Below, in pieces: positions 35,305 through 43,001 of a stretch of DNA of 64,000 bases. The position numbers and the translations under genes were made by a program. Source of the stretch: Rhizobium sp. R635 (GTDB lineage Bacteria > Pseudomonadota > Alphaproteobacteria > Rhizobiales > Rhizobiaceae); assembly GCF_002211285.1 (NCBI RefSeq), contig NZ_LOKX01000018.1:1-64000 (forward strand), read 5' to 3'. Below the pieces are notes generated by a model, which searched no databases, was not told the origin of the DNA, and worked only from the letters and a program-made list of their open reading frames with translations. Within the stretch, counting starts at the first letter, position 1. Each line of letters starts with the position of its first letter.

Positions 35305-37158
35305 ATGAAAATCAAGCTCCCGCACGCACGCCTTCTCTTGTCGGCAGCAGCGCCGAGTGGGGCCGCCGATCCCGCGCTCGGCGATCTGCCGGTCTGGAAG
35401 CTGCAGGATCTCTATCCCTCCGCCACGTCAACCGCTTTCGTCGCCGACATGGAAAAAGCCGGCAAGGCCGCGATCGCCTTTGAAGAGAAGTGGAAGAGCA
35501 AACTTGCCGAAGCGGCGGCCAAGACCGGCGGCGAAGGCATCGGCGCGGCGCTGCAGGAATATGAGGCGCTCGACGATCTCATGGGCCGCCTCGGCTCCTT
35601 TGCCGGCCTCACCTATTTCTCCGACACCACCAATCCGGCCAATGGCAAGCTTTACGGCGACGTGCAGGCCAAGATTACCGAATTCTCAGGTCATCTGCTG
35701 TTCTTCGCGCTGGAACTGAACCGCATCGACGATGCGGTGATCGACGCCAGCATGGCGAACGATCCCGATGCCGGCCATTACCGTCCCTGGCTCATCGACC
35801 TTAGGAAAGACAAGCCCTACCAGCTCGACGACAGGCTGGAACAGCTCTTCCTCGAAAAGTCGATGACGTCGGCCGCCGCCTTCAACCGCCTGTTCGACGA
35901 AACCATGGCGGAACTGCGCTATGAGATCGACGGCAACAAAGTGCCGCTCGAAGTGGCGTTGAACATGCTGCAGGAGAAGGATCCGGAAGCGCGGCGCAAG
36001 GCGGCCATGGCGCTTGCCGAAACCTTCAAGGCGAATATCCGCATCTTCACGCTGATCACCAACACGCTTGCCAAGGACAAGGATATCGCCGACCGCTGGC
36101 GCGGGTTCGAGGACATCGCCGACTCCAGGCATCTGGCCAACCGCGTCGAGCGCGAGGTTGTCGATGCGCTGGCTGCGGCCGTGCGCGAAGCCTATCCCCG
36201 CCTGTCGCACCGCTATTATAAAATGAAGGCGAAATGGCTCGGCATGGAGCAGATGAATTTCTGGGACCGCAACGCGCCGCTTCCGGAAACCTCGAGCGCC
36301 ATCATCTCCTGGCCCGAAGCAAGAGAAACGGTGCTTTCGGCCTACGGCAACTTCGCCCCCGAGATGGCCGATATCGCCAGGCGCTTCTTCGACGAACAAT
36401 GGATCGACGCTCCGGTCCGTCCCGGCAAGGCGCCCGGCGCCTTCGCCCATCCGACGGTTCCCTCGGCCCATCCCTATGTGCTCGTCAATTATATGGGCAA
36501 GCCGCGCGACGTGATGACGCTTGCCCACGAGCTCGGCCATGGCGTGCACCAGGTTCTCGCCGGCGCGCAGGGTGCGCTGATGTGCCAGACGCCGCTGACG
36601 CTTGCCGAAACCGCATCGGTCTTCGGCGAGATGCTGACCTTCCGCGCGCTCCTGGAAAAGACCACCGACAAACGCGAGCGCAAGGCGATGCTCGCCCAGA
36701 AGGTCGAGGACATGATCAATACGGTCGTGCGCCAGATCGCCTTCTACGAATTCGAGCGCAAGCTGCACACCGCCCGCAAGGCAGGCGAACTCACCGCCGA
36801 CGATATCGGCGAGCTCTGGCTCTCCGTCCAGTCGGAAAGCCTCGGGCCTGCGATCAACATTTCCGAGGGCTACGAGACCTATTGGGCCTATATCCCCCAC
36901 TTCATCCATTCACCCTTCTATGTCTACGCCTATGCCTTCGGCGATTGCCTGGTGAATTCGCTCTACGCCGTCTACCAGAAGGCCGAGAAGGGCTTTCAGG
37001 AGAAGTATTTCGAGCTCTTGAAGGCCGGCGGCACCAAGCATCACTCGGAACTCCTGAAGCCTTTCGGCCTCGACGCCACCAATCCGTCGTTCTGGAGCCA
37101 GGGCCTGTCGATGATCGAAGGGCTGATCGATGAGCTGGAAGCGTTAGATAAAGCGTGA
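35305..37158 (+). CDS. pepF: M3-family oligoendopeptidase (PepF-type)
   Basis: A 617-residue zinc peptidase that degrades oligopeptides in the cytoplasm. The zinc site HELGH is at 408-412 with the third ligand expected in ETASVFGEML. The long helical N-domain (about 30-200) and the C-terminal AYAFGDCLVNSLY are typical of the pepF/M3 family. ATG 35305 follows GGAGAGGAATTGCG. Confidence 0.94.
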   Translation: MKIKLPHARLLLSAAAPSGAADPALGDLPVWKLQDLYPSATSTAFVADMEKAGKAAIAFEEKWKSKLAEAAAKTGGEGIGAALQEYEALDDLMGRLGSFAGLTYFSDTTNPANGKLYGDVQAKITEFSGHLLFFALELNRIDDAVIDASMANDPDAGHYRPWLIDLRKDKPYQLDDRLEQLFLEKSMTSAAAFNRLFDETMAELRYEIDGNKVPLEVALNMLQEKDPEARRKAAMALAETFKANIRIFTLITNTLAKDKDIADRWRGFEDIADSRHLANRVEREVVDALAAAVREAYPRLSHRYYKMKAKWLGMEQMNFWDRNAPLPETSSAIISWPEARETVLSAYGNFAPEMADIARRFFDEQWIDAPVRPGKAPGAFAHPTVPSAHPYVLVNYMGKPRDVMTLAHELGHGVHQVLAGAQGALMCQTPLTLAETASVFGEMLTFRALLEKTTDKRERKAMLAQKVEDMINTVVRQIAFYEFERKLHTARKAGELTADDIGELWLSVQSESLGPAINISEGYETYWAYIPHFIHSPFYVYAYAFGDCLVNSLYAVYQKAEKGFQEKYFELLKAGGTKHHSELLKPFGLDATNPSFWSQGLSMIEGLIDELEALDKA

Positions 37159-37196
37159 ATTCTCGTCGCCAGGAGCGGGGAGGCGGCAACGAGTCC

Positions 37197-37336
37197 CTTC
37201 TCTCCATAGGGGAGAGGTGCCGGCAGGCGGATGAGGGGGCGACATAGCAGAACCTGTCCTTCGCATATGCTCAGGACGTCGCTTCGCTCCTCCCCCTCAT
37301 CTGCCCTTCGGGCATCTTCTCCCCCGTGGGGAGAAG
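37197..37336. repeat. RIME-like palindromic intergenic element
   Basis: Left arm 37197-37239 and right arm 37292-37336 are imperfect inverted complements. The left arm runs CTTCTCTCC...GGCGGATGAGGGGG and the right arm CCCCCTCATCTGCC...GGGGAGAAG. The 52-bp spacer contains AACCTGTCCTTCGCATATGC. This matches my memory of rhizobium-specific intergenic mosaic elements. It lies between pepF and pabB. Confidence 0.8.
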
Positions 37337-37403
37337 GGAAAAATACCTCGCCCTCCCAATCGCATCTTGAGTGATGAGGAGCAGAACAAACCGAAAGCGT
37401 TGC

Positions 37404-38561
37404 GTGACTGACAAACCCTATATTCTCTTCCGCGACGACACTTCAGGCCAGGTGATGCTTTTCGCCGAGCCGGCTGAGATCATCATTGCCAGGACGCGCA
37501 GCGAATTCTTCGCCGGCCTCGCCCGCTTGGAAGAAGCCAGGGCCGAGGGCAAATGGCTTGCCGGCTACATGGCCTACGAGGCCGGATATCTCTTCGAGGA
37601 AAAACTCGCGTCCTTTGCCGGAGAGGGCCGCGAAACGCCGCTCCTTTGTTTCGGCGTCTTCGACGCGCCGCAGCCGGACACGCACCCGCTCGCCCAGCCG
37701 AAACAGCGTCTCGAAAACGAAGAGTTCCTGACCGCCCCGAAAGCCGGATGGGATTTCCCTATATATAAAGAGCGTTTCGACCGCCTTCACGAGCACCTGC
37801 GGCTCGGCGACGCCTATCAGGCGAACCTCACCATGCCGGTCGAAGCCCGCTGGACCGGCGATCCCCGTGCCGCCTTCTGGTCGCTGATCGAACGCCAACC
37901 GGTCAAATACGGCGCACTGGTCGATCTCGGCGGCCCGATCATCCTGTCGCGTTCGCCTGAACTCTTCTTCCGCACCGATGAAGAGGGCTGGATCGAGACC
38001 CATCCGATGAAGGGTACGGCAAAACGCGGCGCCAGCCCCGCCGAAGATGCCGAAATCATCGCGGCCATGCGGGCCGATATCAAGACGCAGGCCGAAAACC
38101 GCATGATTGTCGATCTGCTGCGCAACGACATCTCCCGCATCACCGAGGTCGGCACGCTCGACGTGCCGAAACTCTTCGACGTCGAGACCTATCCGACCGT
38201 CCACCAGATGGTGAGCCATGTGCAGGCAAGGCTGCGTCCCGGCCTTTCGATCCGCGATATCTTTGCAGCCCTCTTCCCCTGCGGGTCGATCACCGGCGCC
38301 CCGAAGATCCGGGCGATGGAAATTCTCCACGCGCTCGAAGATACCCCGCGCGACGCCTATTGCGGCGCGATCGGCATGATCTCGCCCAGCGGCGCCATGC
38401 GTTTTTCCGTCGCCATCCGCACCGTCACGCTTTTCGATGATGGGAAAGCAGTCTTCAATGTCGGCGGCGGCATCGTCTTCGATTCCACTGCCGAGGCCGA
38501 ATATGAGGAATGCCTGCTCAAGGCCCGCTTCGCCATCGGCGACCAATGGATCGCGCGATGA
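37404..38561 (+). CDS. pabB: Aminodeoxychorismate synthase component I (PabB)
   Basis: A 385-residue chorismate-binding enzyme that aminates chorismate for folate synthesis. Signature residues: HPMKGTAKRG (catalytic Lys), ENRMIVDLLRNDISR, CGSITGAPK, and a C-terminal NVGGGIVFDSTAEAEYEE. The N-terminal part is shorter than in TrpE, as for PabB. GTG 37404 is assumed; ATG 37374 adds ten basic residues. Its stop overlaps the pabC start. No glutaminase (PabA) gene is adjacent. Confidence 0.9.
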   Translation: MTDKPYILFRDDTSGQVMLFAEPAEIIIARTRSEFFAGLARLEEARAEGKWLAGYMAYEAGYLFEEKLASFAGEGRETPLLCFGVFDAPQPDTHPLAQPKQRLENEEFLTAPKAGWDFPIYKERFDRLHEHLRLGDAYQANLTMPVEARWTGDPRAAFWSLIERQPVKYGALVDLGGPIILSRSPELFFRTDEEGWIETHPMKGTAKRGASPAEDAEIIAAMRADIKTQAENRMIVDLLRNDISRITEVGTLDVPKLFDVETYPTVHQMVSHVQARLRPGLSIRDIFAALFPCGSITGAPKIRAMEILHALEDTPRDAYCGAIGMISPSGAMRFSVAIRTVTLFDDGKAVFNVGGGIVFDSTAEAEYEECLLKARFAIGDQWIAR

Positions 38562-39187
38562 CCGATTTCTCGCTGATCGAGACGCTGCGCTGGCAGCCCG
38601 GCGATGGCTTCATCCGCTGGCGCCTGCATCTCGCCCGGCTTTCCCGCTCCGCCCGTCGCCTCGGTTTTCCGCAACCGGTCGGCGCGGCGGCAAAGCTCGA
38701 TGAAGCCGTCGCCGAGGCCACAGGCCCATTGCGCATCCGCCTGACCTTCGATCCGCAAGGCAAAATCGAAGTAACGAGCGCGCCCTTTGTCCCGCTGCCC
38801 CCGGAGACCGTCTGGAGCGTTCGCATCGCCAAGATCCGTCTCGACTCCGCCGACAGGCTGCTGCACGTCAAGACCACGCGCCGCGCCGTCTACGAGACCG
38901 CCCGTGCCGAATATGCGCCTGCGGAGGCGGATGAAGTCATCCTTTTGAACGAGCGCGGCGAAGTCTGCGAAGGCACCATCACCTCCGTCTTCCTGGACGA
39001 CGGAACCGGCATCCTGCGCACCCCGCCGATTTCATGCGGCCTGCTCGCCGGTGTGCTGCGCACCGAACTCATCTGCGGGCGCAAGGCCCGCGTCGGCCGT
39101 CTGACACTTGCCGATCTCGATGCCGGCACGCTCTATGTCGGTAACTCGCTGCGCGGACTGATCCGCGCAAACCTCCTCAGGAATTGA
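38558..39187 (+). CDS. pabC: Aminodeoxychorismate lyase-like (aminotransferase class IV)
   Basis: A 209-residue PLP protein. The catalytic Lys is in LHVKTTRRAVYE, and LNERGEVCEGTITSVFL and VGNSLRGLI are class IV aminotransferase motifs. It would cleave aminodeoxychorismate to p-aminobenzoate, completing the step started by PabB. The start overlaps the pabB stop (ATGA). Confidence 0.9.
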   Translation: MTDFSLIETLRWQPGDGFIRWRLHLARLSRSARRLGFPQPVGAAAKLDEAVAEATGPLRIRLTFDPQGKIEVTSAPFVPLPPETVWSVRIAKIRLDSADRLLHVKTTRRAVYETARAEYAPAEADEVILLNERGEVCEGTITSVFLDDGTGILRTPPISCGLLAGVLRTELICGRKARVGRLTLADLDAGTLYVGNSLRGLIRANLLRN

Positions 39188-39189
39188 CC

Positions 39190-39474
39190 ATGTTCATTCT
39201 CTCCCTCACCTACGTAAAATCCAACGATGAAGCCGATAGGCACATGGAGCCGCACATGGCCTGGGTGAAGGAGGGTTACGCCAAAGGCTGGTTCCTCGCC
39301 TCCGGCCGCAAGGTGCCGCGCACCGGCGGCGCGATCCTCGCCATCGGCGACCGCGCCGCGATCGAAGCCTATGTCGCCGCCGATCCCTTCACCATCCACG
39401 GCGTTGCCGAATACGAAATCACCGAACTTGCGATAACGACGACGGTTGAAGGACTGGAAATCCTGAAGCGCTAA
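39190..39474 (+). CDS. YciI-like protein
   Basis: A 94-residue small alpha/beta protein: FILSLTYVKSNDEADRHMEPHMAWVKEGYAKG, with H/D residues in the typical YciI places, and VAADPFTIHGVAEYEI. Function is unclear; homologues are described as small dehydratase-like proteins. ATG 39190 has AGGA 8 nt upstream and nearly abuts pabC, so it is probably the third gene of that operon. Confidence 0.88.
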   Translation: MFILSLTYVKSNDEADRHMEPHMAWVKEGYAKGWFLASGRKVPRTGGAILAIGDRAAIEAYVAADPFTIHGVAEYEITELAITTTVEGLEILKR

Positions 39475-39580
39475 CCATCTGGCGCCTGCTCTTCAGCTAT
39501 GGCATTCACGACGATCACGTGAAGAATATTGACAATATGTGCTACGCCACCCACAATCACGAGAAAATAAGGGTAAACCA

Positions 39581-39832
39581 ATGGCGTCAGGCAGCATTCA
39601 CGTAAAGGTCAGCGGTGCGCTTCAGGATCATATCCAGCAGCAGATCGGCGATGATGGCCTCTACGAAAACGCGAGCGAATACATCCGTGCTTTGATCCGG
39701 CGCGATTTGCAAACGCGTGATGAAGCATGGGATGCCCTTCAAAAGGAACTCGCACCCGCGATGCGGGCCGCCGATGGTGAGTTTGTCGCTGTCAGCGCCG
39801 AGGATGTCATTCGCCGCAACAAACGCCGCTGA
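39581..39832 (+). CDS. parD: ParD-type antitoxin
   Basis: An 83-residue ribbon-helix-helix protein: IHVKVSGALQDHIQQQI, ENASEYIRALIRRDL is the ParD DNA-binding signature. It neutralises the adjacent ParE toxin and represses its own operon. ATG 39581 has AAGGGT upstream. Composition is richer in A/T than the surroundings, consistent with an acquired module. Confidence 0.9.
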   Translation: MASGSIHVKVSGALQDHIQQQIGDDGLYENASEYIRALIRRDLQTRDEAWDALQKELAPAMRAADGEFVAVSAEDVIRRNKRR

Positions 39833-39837
39833 CTGTG

Positions 39838-40185
39838 ATGGCTTATCGGTTTTATCCGCGTGCAGACGCTGCACAGGACAAGATTTGGCGCGATACGTAT
39901 GAAACGTGGGGAGAAAAGCAGGCGGATGCCTATATCCTCGGGCTGCATGGTCGGTTGCAGCGCCTATGCGAGGAGCGACTTATCTGGCGCCAGCTTCCAC
40001 AGCGATTGGCCATTCCCGCAGATATCAAGCACCATGCTTATTTCAGCCGTTATGAACATCACTACATTTTCTTTCGCGAACTCGATAACGGCGATATTGG
40101 CGTGATGAGCATTCTTCACGAGCGGATGGATTTGCCGGTAAGGCTTAGAGAGGACTTGGTAGCTCATTCGAGCAAGGGATCGTAA
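39838..40185 (+). CDS. parE: ParE/RelE-superfamily toxin
   Basis: A 115-residue plasmid stabilisation-type protein: YRFYPRADAAQDKIWRDTYE, ILGLHGRLQRLCEE, YFSRYEHHYIFFRE and VMSILHERMDL match ParE/RelE folds. Its target (gyrase for ParE, mRNA for RelE) cannot be told by eye. ATG 39838 or GTG 39835 start it, right after the antitoxin stop. Confidence 0.88.
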   Translation: MAYRFYPRADAAQDKIWRDTYETWGEKQADAYILGLHGRLQRLCEERLIWRQLPQRLAIPADIKHHAYFSRYEHHYIFFRELDNGDIGVMSILHERMDLPVRLREDLVAHSSKGS

Positions 40186-40375
40186 TAGGCATATTCCAAA
40201 ACACGACACATCGGGTAGCCGACCTTCCGCCCACCCGATATTTGCCCTTTCCCCGTCAACGCTCTTTATTGTGACGCCGTTTTGTGGTTAGAGCCGGTCA
40301 CTTCGCAATTTCTGCGGCAATCTCACAAGAATTCTTCGGGCTTCCCGCCTTCGTCGCCTTCCACAGGAGAAAAGA

Positions 40376-41827
40376 ATGACGGAACAGAACTATCCGGTAT
40401 ACGCCGAAATTACCGGTCCGATCGTGATGATCGGCTTTGGCTCCATCGGCCGCGGCACCCTGCCCCTGATCGAGCGCCACTTCAAATTCGACAAGAGCCG
40501 GATGGTCGTTATCGACCCGCGCGAAGAGCCCTCCGACATGGAGATCCTGAAGAAGCACGGCGTCCGCCATATCAAGGAATATGTCACCAAGGACAATTAC
40601 AAGGAACTGCTGAAGCCACTGCTGACGGAAGGCGAAGGCCAGGGTTTCTGCGTCAACCTCTCGGTCGACACCTCCTCGCTCGACCTCATCAAGCTCTGCC
40701 GCAAGCATGACGTGCTCTATGTCGACACCGTCGTCGAGCCCTGGCTCGGCTTCTATTTCGACAAGGGCATGAGCAATGCCGACCGCACCAACTATGCGCT
40801 GCGCGAAACCGTGCGCAAGGAAAAGGCGAAGAATCCGGGCGGCGCCACGGCCGTTTCCACCTGCGGCGCCAATCCGGGCATGGTTTCCTGGTTCGTCAAG
40901 CAGGCGCTCGTCAACCTCGCCAACGACACCGGCCTGAAGTTCGACGAACCTGACCAGCATGATCGTGAAGGCTGGGCCAAGCTCATGAAGAAGCTCGGCG
41001 TCAAGGGCGTCCACATCGCCGAGCGCGACACCCAGCGCACCAAGCACCCGAAGCCGCTCAACGTCTTCTGGAACACCTGGTCCGTCGAAGGCTTCATCTC
41101 CGAAGGCATGCAGCCGGCCGAACTCGGCTGGGGCACGCATGAGCAGTGGATGCCGAAGAACGCCAAGAAGCACAAGAAGGGCAACAAGGCCGCCATCTAT
41201 CTGGAGCAGCCCGGCGCCAACACTCGCGTGCGTACCTGGTGCCCGACCCCTGGCCCGCAATACGGCTTCCTCGTCACCCACAACGAGTCGATCTCGATCG
41301 CCGACTACTTCACGGTCCGCGACAAGGACGGCGAAGTAACCTTCCGCCCGACCTGCCATTATGCCTATCATCCGGCCAACGACGCCGTGCTCTCGCTGCA
41401 TGAGATGTTCGGCAACGGCGGCACGCCGCAGCCGGTTCATCACGTTCTCGACGAGGACGAGCTGGAGGACGGCATCGACGAACTCGGCGTGCTGCTCTAC
41501 GGCCACGAGAAGAATGCCTATTGGTATGGTTCGCGCCTGTCGCTGGAGGAAACCCGCCGCATCGCGCCTTATCAGAACGCCACCGGCCTGCAGGTCACGT
41601 CAGCCGTTCTCGCCGGCATGGTCTGGGCGCTCGAGAACCCGAAGGCCGGCATCGTCGAAGCCGACGAGATCGATTACAAGCGCTGCCTCGAAGTGCAGAT
41701 GCCCTATCTCGGCCCGGTCGAAGGCCACTATACCGACTGGACCCCGCTCGACGGCCGTCCCGGTCTCTTCCCCGAGGATATCGACACCAAGGATCCCTGG
41801 CAGTTCAGGAACATTCTCGTTCGCTGA
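40376..41827 (+). CDS. hss: Homospermidine synthase
   Basis: A 483-residue NAD-dependent enzyme making homospermidine from putrescine, a main polyamine of rhizobia. The N-terminal Rossmann fold is IVMIGFGSIGRGTLPLI; CGANPGMVSWFVKQALV and WCPTPGPQYGFLVTHNE and VDTVVEPWLG follow the saccharopine-dehydrogenase-like pattern. Length is as expected. It has a strong terminator after the stop. Confidence 0.95.
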   Translation: MTEQNYPVYAEITGPIVMIGFGSIGRGTLPLIERHFKFDKSRMVVIDPREEPSDMEILKKHGVRHIKEYVTKDNYKELLKPLLTEGEGQGFCVNLSVDTSSLDLIKLCRKHDVLYVDTVVEPWLGFYFDKGMSNADRTNYALRETVRKEKAKNPGGATAVSTCGANPGMVSWFVKQALVNLANDTGLKFDEPDQHDREGWAKLMKKLGVKGVHIAERDTQRTKHPKPLNVFWNTWSVEGFISEGMQPAELGWGTHEQWMPKNAKKHKKGNKAAIYLEQPGANTRVRTWCPTPGPQYGFLVTHNESISIADYFTVRDKDGEVTFRPTCHYAYHPANDAVLSLHEMFGNGGTPQPVHHVLDEDELEDGIDELGVLLYGHEKNAYWYGSRLSLEETRRIAPYQNATGLQVTSAVLAGMVWALENPKAGIVEADEIDYKRCLEVQMPYLGPVEGHYTDWTPLDGRPGLFPEDIDTKDPWQFRNILVR

Positions 41828-41848
41828 GATCGTCAGTGCAACTTGAAG

Positions 41849-41875
41849 ATGCCCGCCGCGAGGCGGGCATTTTTG
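41849..41875 (+). terminator. Terminator of hss
   Basis: ATGCCCGCC (41849-41857) pairs with GGCGGGCAT (41862-41870), loop GCGA, followed by TTTTTG. It sits 21 nt after the hss stop. Confidence 0.9.
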
Positions 41876-41996
41876 TAACGCCGGCTGTATAAATTCTGCC
41901 CGCCGCCTTCCAAGGCTTGCCATCCTGGCGGGTGCACGCCATGTTTTGCCCGAACTGCAGCGGGGTCCGCCGCGCCGATTCGCCGGGAGAAGCCTT

Positions 41997-42365
41997 ATGA
42001 ATATCAAAACTGGTCTCGTTCTTGTCGGTGCAGCAGCCGCGCTTGCCGCCTGCGTTTCATCAGGACCGCGCCCCCTGCCGGTTGCAAACACGCCCGCGCC
42101 CACCGGCGTCGAAGGCAGCTGGAGCGATCCGAACGGTATCGTTTCCACCTTCCAGGGCGGCACGTTCACCACCCGCACTACCGACAGCAACCAGTTGCTC
42201 GCCTCCGGCACCTATATCAACACCTCGCCGACGCTGGTCGAGATCAACATGACCTCGCTGGTGCGCAAGACCCAGTCCAAGGTCAATTGCGCCCTCGTAA
42301 ATCCGAGCCAGCTGAATTGCACCTCGGATTCCGGCGCACAGTTCACGCTTTCCCGCCGCGGCTGA
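41997..42365 (+). CDS. Omp10-like outer-membrane lipoprotein
   Basis: A 122-residue protein with a lipobox ([11 protein letters not shown], lipidated Cys19). The mature sequence ([56 protein letters not shown]) matches Brucella Omp10 closely. Omp10 is a surface lipoprotein of Brucella. Gene has GGGAGA upstream and stands apart from other envelope genes. Confidence 0.9.
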   Translation: MNIKTGLVLVGAAAALAACVSSGPRPLPVANTPAPTGVEGSWSDPNGIVSTFQGGTFTTRTTDSNQLLASGTYINTSPTLVEINMTSLVRKTQSKVNCALVNPSQLNCTSDSGAQFTLSRRG

Positions 42366-42374
42366 CAAGGACGG

Positions 42375-42725
42375 ATGGGCGATAGGCTTGCGGGGATAAG
42401 CACCGTGCGAGCCTTCGCCGGTTACCTCGTCCTGCTGCTCGCACTGCCGCTTGCGGCACTTGCCGTCGTCCTGCCGGCCAATGTCTACCGCGCCCAGGGC
42501 ATCGCCGCCCCCGATTGCGACGGGCCGCTGCAGGTTTTGATCTTCGCTCTGCCGGCCCTCTTGATCTATGGCGCCGGCGCATTCCTTGCCTACCGGAGCG
42601 GTAGACGCTTTCACCGCATCCTTTCCCTTCTCTGCCTGCTCGTCGCACTGGCCACTCTTCCCAACATTGCGGAAGCTGCGCGCGAACTCTACCGAAACGC
42701 CGTCGACGGCGAATGCTTGGGCTAG
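42375..42725 (+). CDS. Small hypothetical membrane protein
   Basis: A 116-residue protein with three hydrophobic segments (about 13-36, 51-71, 79-97). It follows the Omp10-like gene by 9 nt, probably cotranscribed. Two Cys (PDCD and GECL) are at the likely periplasmic or exposed ends. No family recognised. Confidence 0.6.
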   Translation: MGDRLAGISTVRAFAGYLVLLLALPLAALAVVLPANVYRAQGIAAPDCDGPLQVLIFALPALLIYGAGAFLAYRSGRRFHRILSLLCLLVALATLPNIAEAARELYRNAVDGECLG

Positions 42726-42828
42726 AGCATGTCGCGCAAAAGTGTGCAGTGGTTTTGCGTTAACGACATGCGTAAAACAAAGACCTAAAGCGCGAAGAGC
42801 GAATCTGAAAGATCGCGACGCGCTTTAG
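42723..42828. repeat. Two-hairpin intergenic repeat
   Basis: GCATGTCG (42727-42734) pairs with CGACATGC (42764-42771), with GCAAAA/TTTTGC continuing inside, and CTAAAGCGCG (42785-42794) is the exact complement of CGCGCTTTAG (42819-42828). The AGCATGTCGCGCAAAAGTGTGC start resembles, from memory, a repeat dispersed in Rhizobium genomes. It occupies the gap before the 5'-nucleotidase gene. Confidence 0.7.
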
Positions 42829-43001
42829 TCACCCGGCTTTTTTGTCTGCCGCCTCTTGGAAAGAATCCCTTCTGATCCAGCTTTCCCTTGCGGTCGCGCA
42901 TCGTCTCGTGGAACATCTGCGCGCCGGGAAACCGCCCCGGCGGACTATGGAAGGGATCGGCGAGGATCGGGGAATCTCTCGCCTCAATCAGGAGAACAGG
43001 G

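Noticed and set aside
40209-40240. Terminator after parE
   Set aside because: ATCGGGT and ACCCGAT pair but with a loop of about 17 nt and only three T, not enough for a call.
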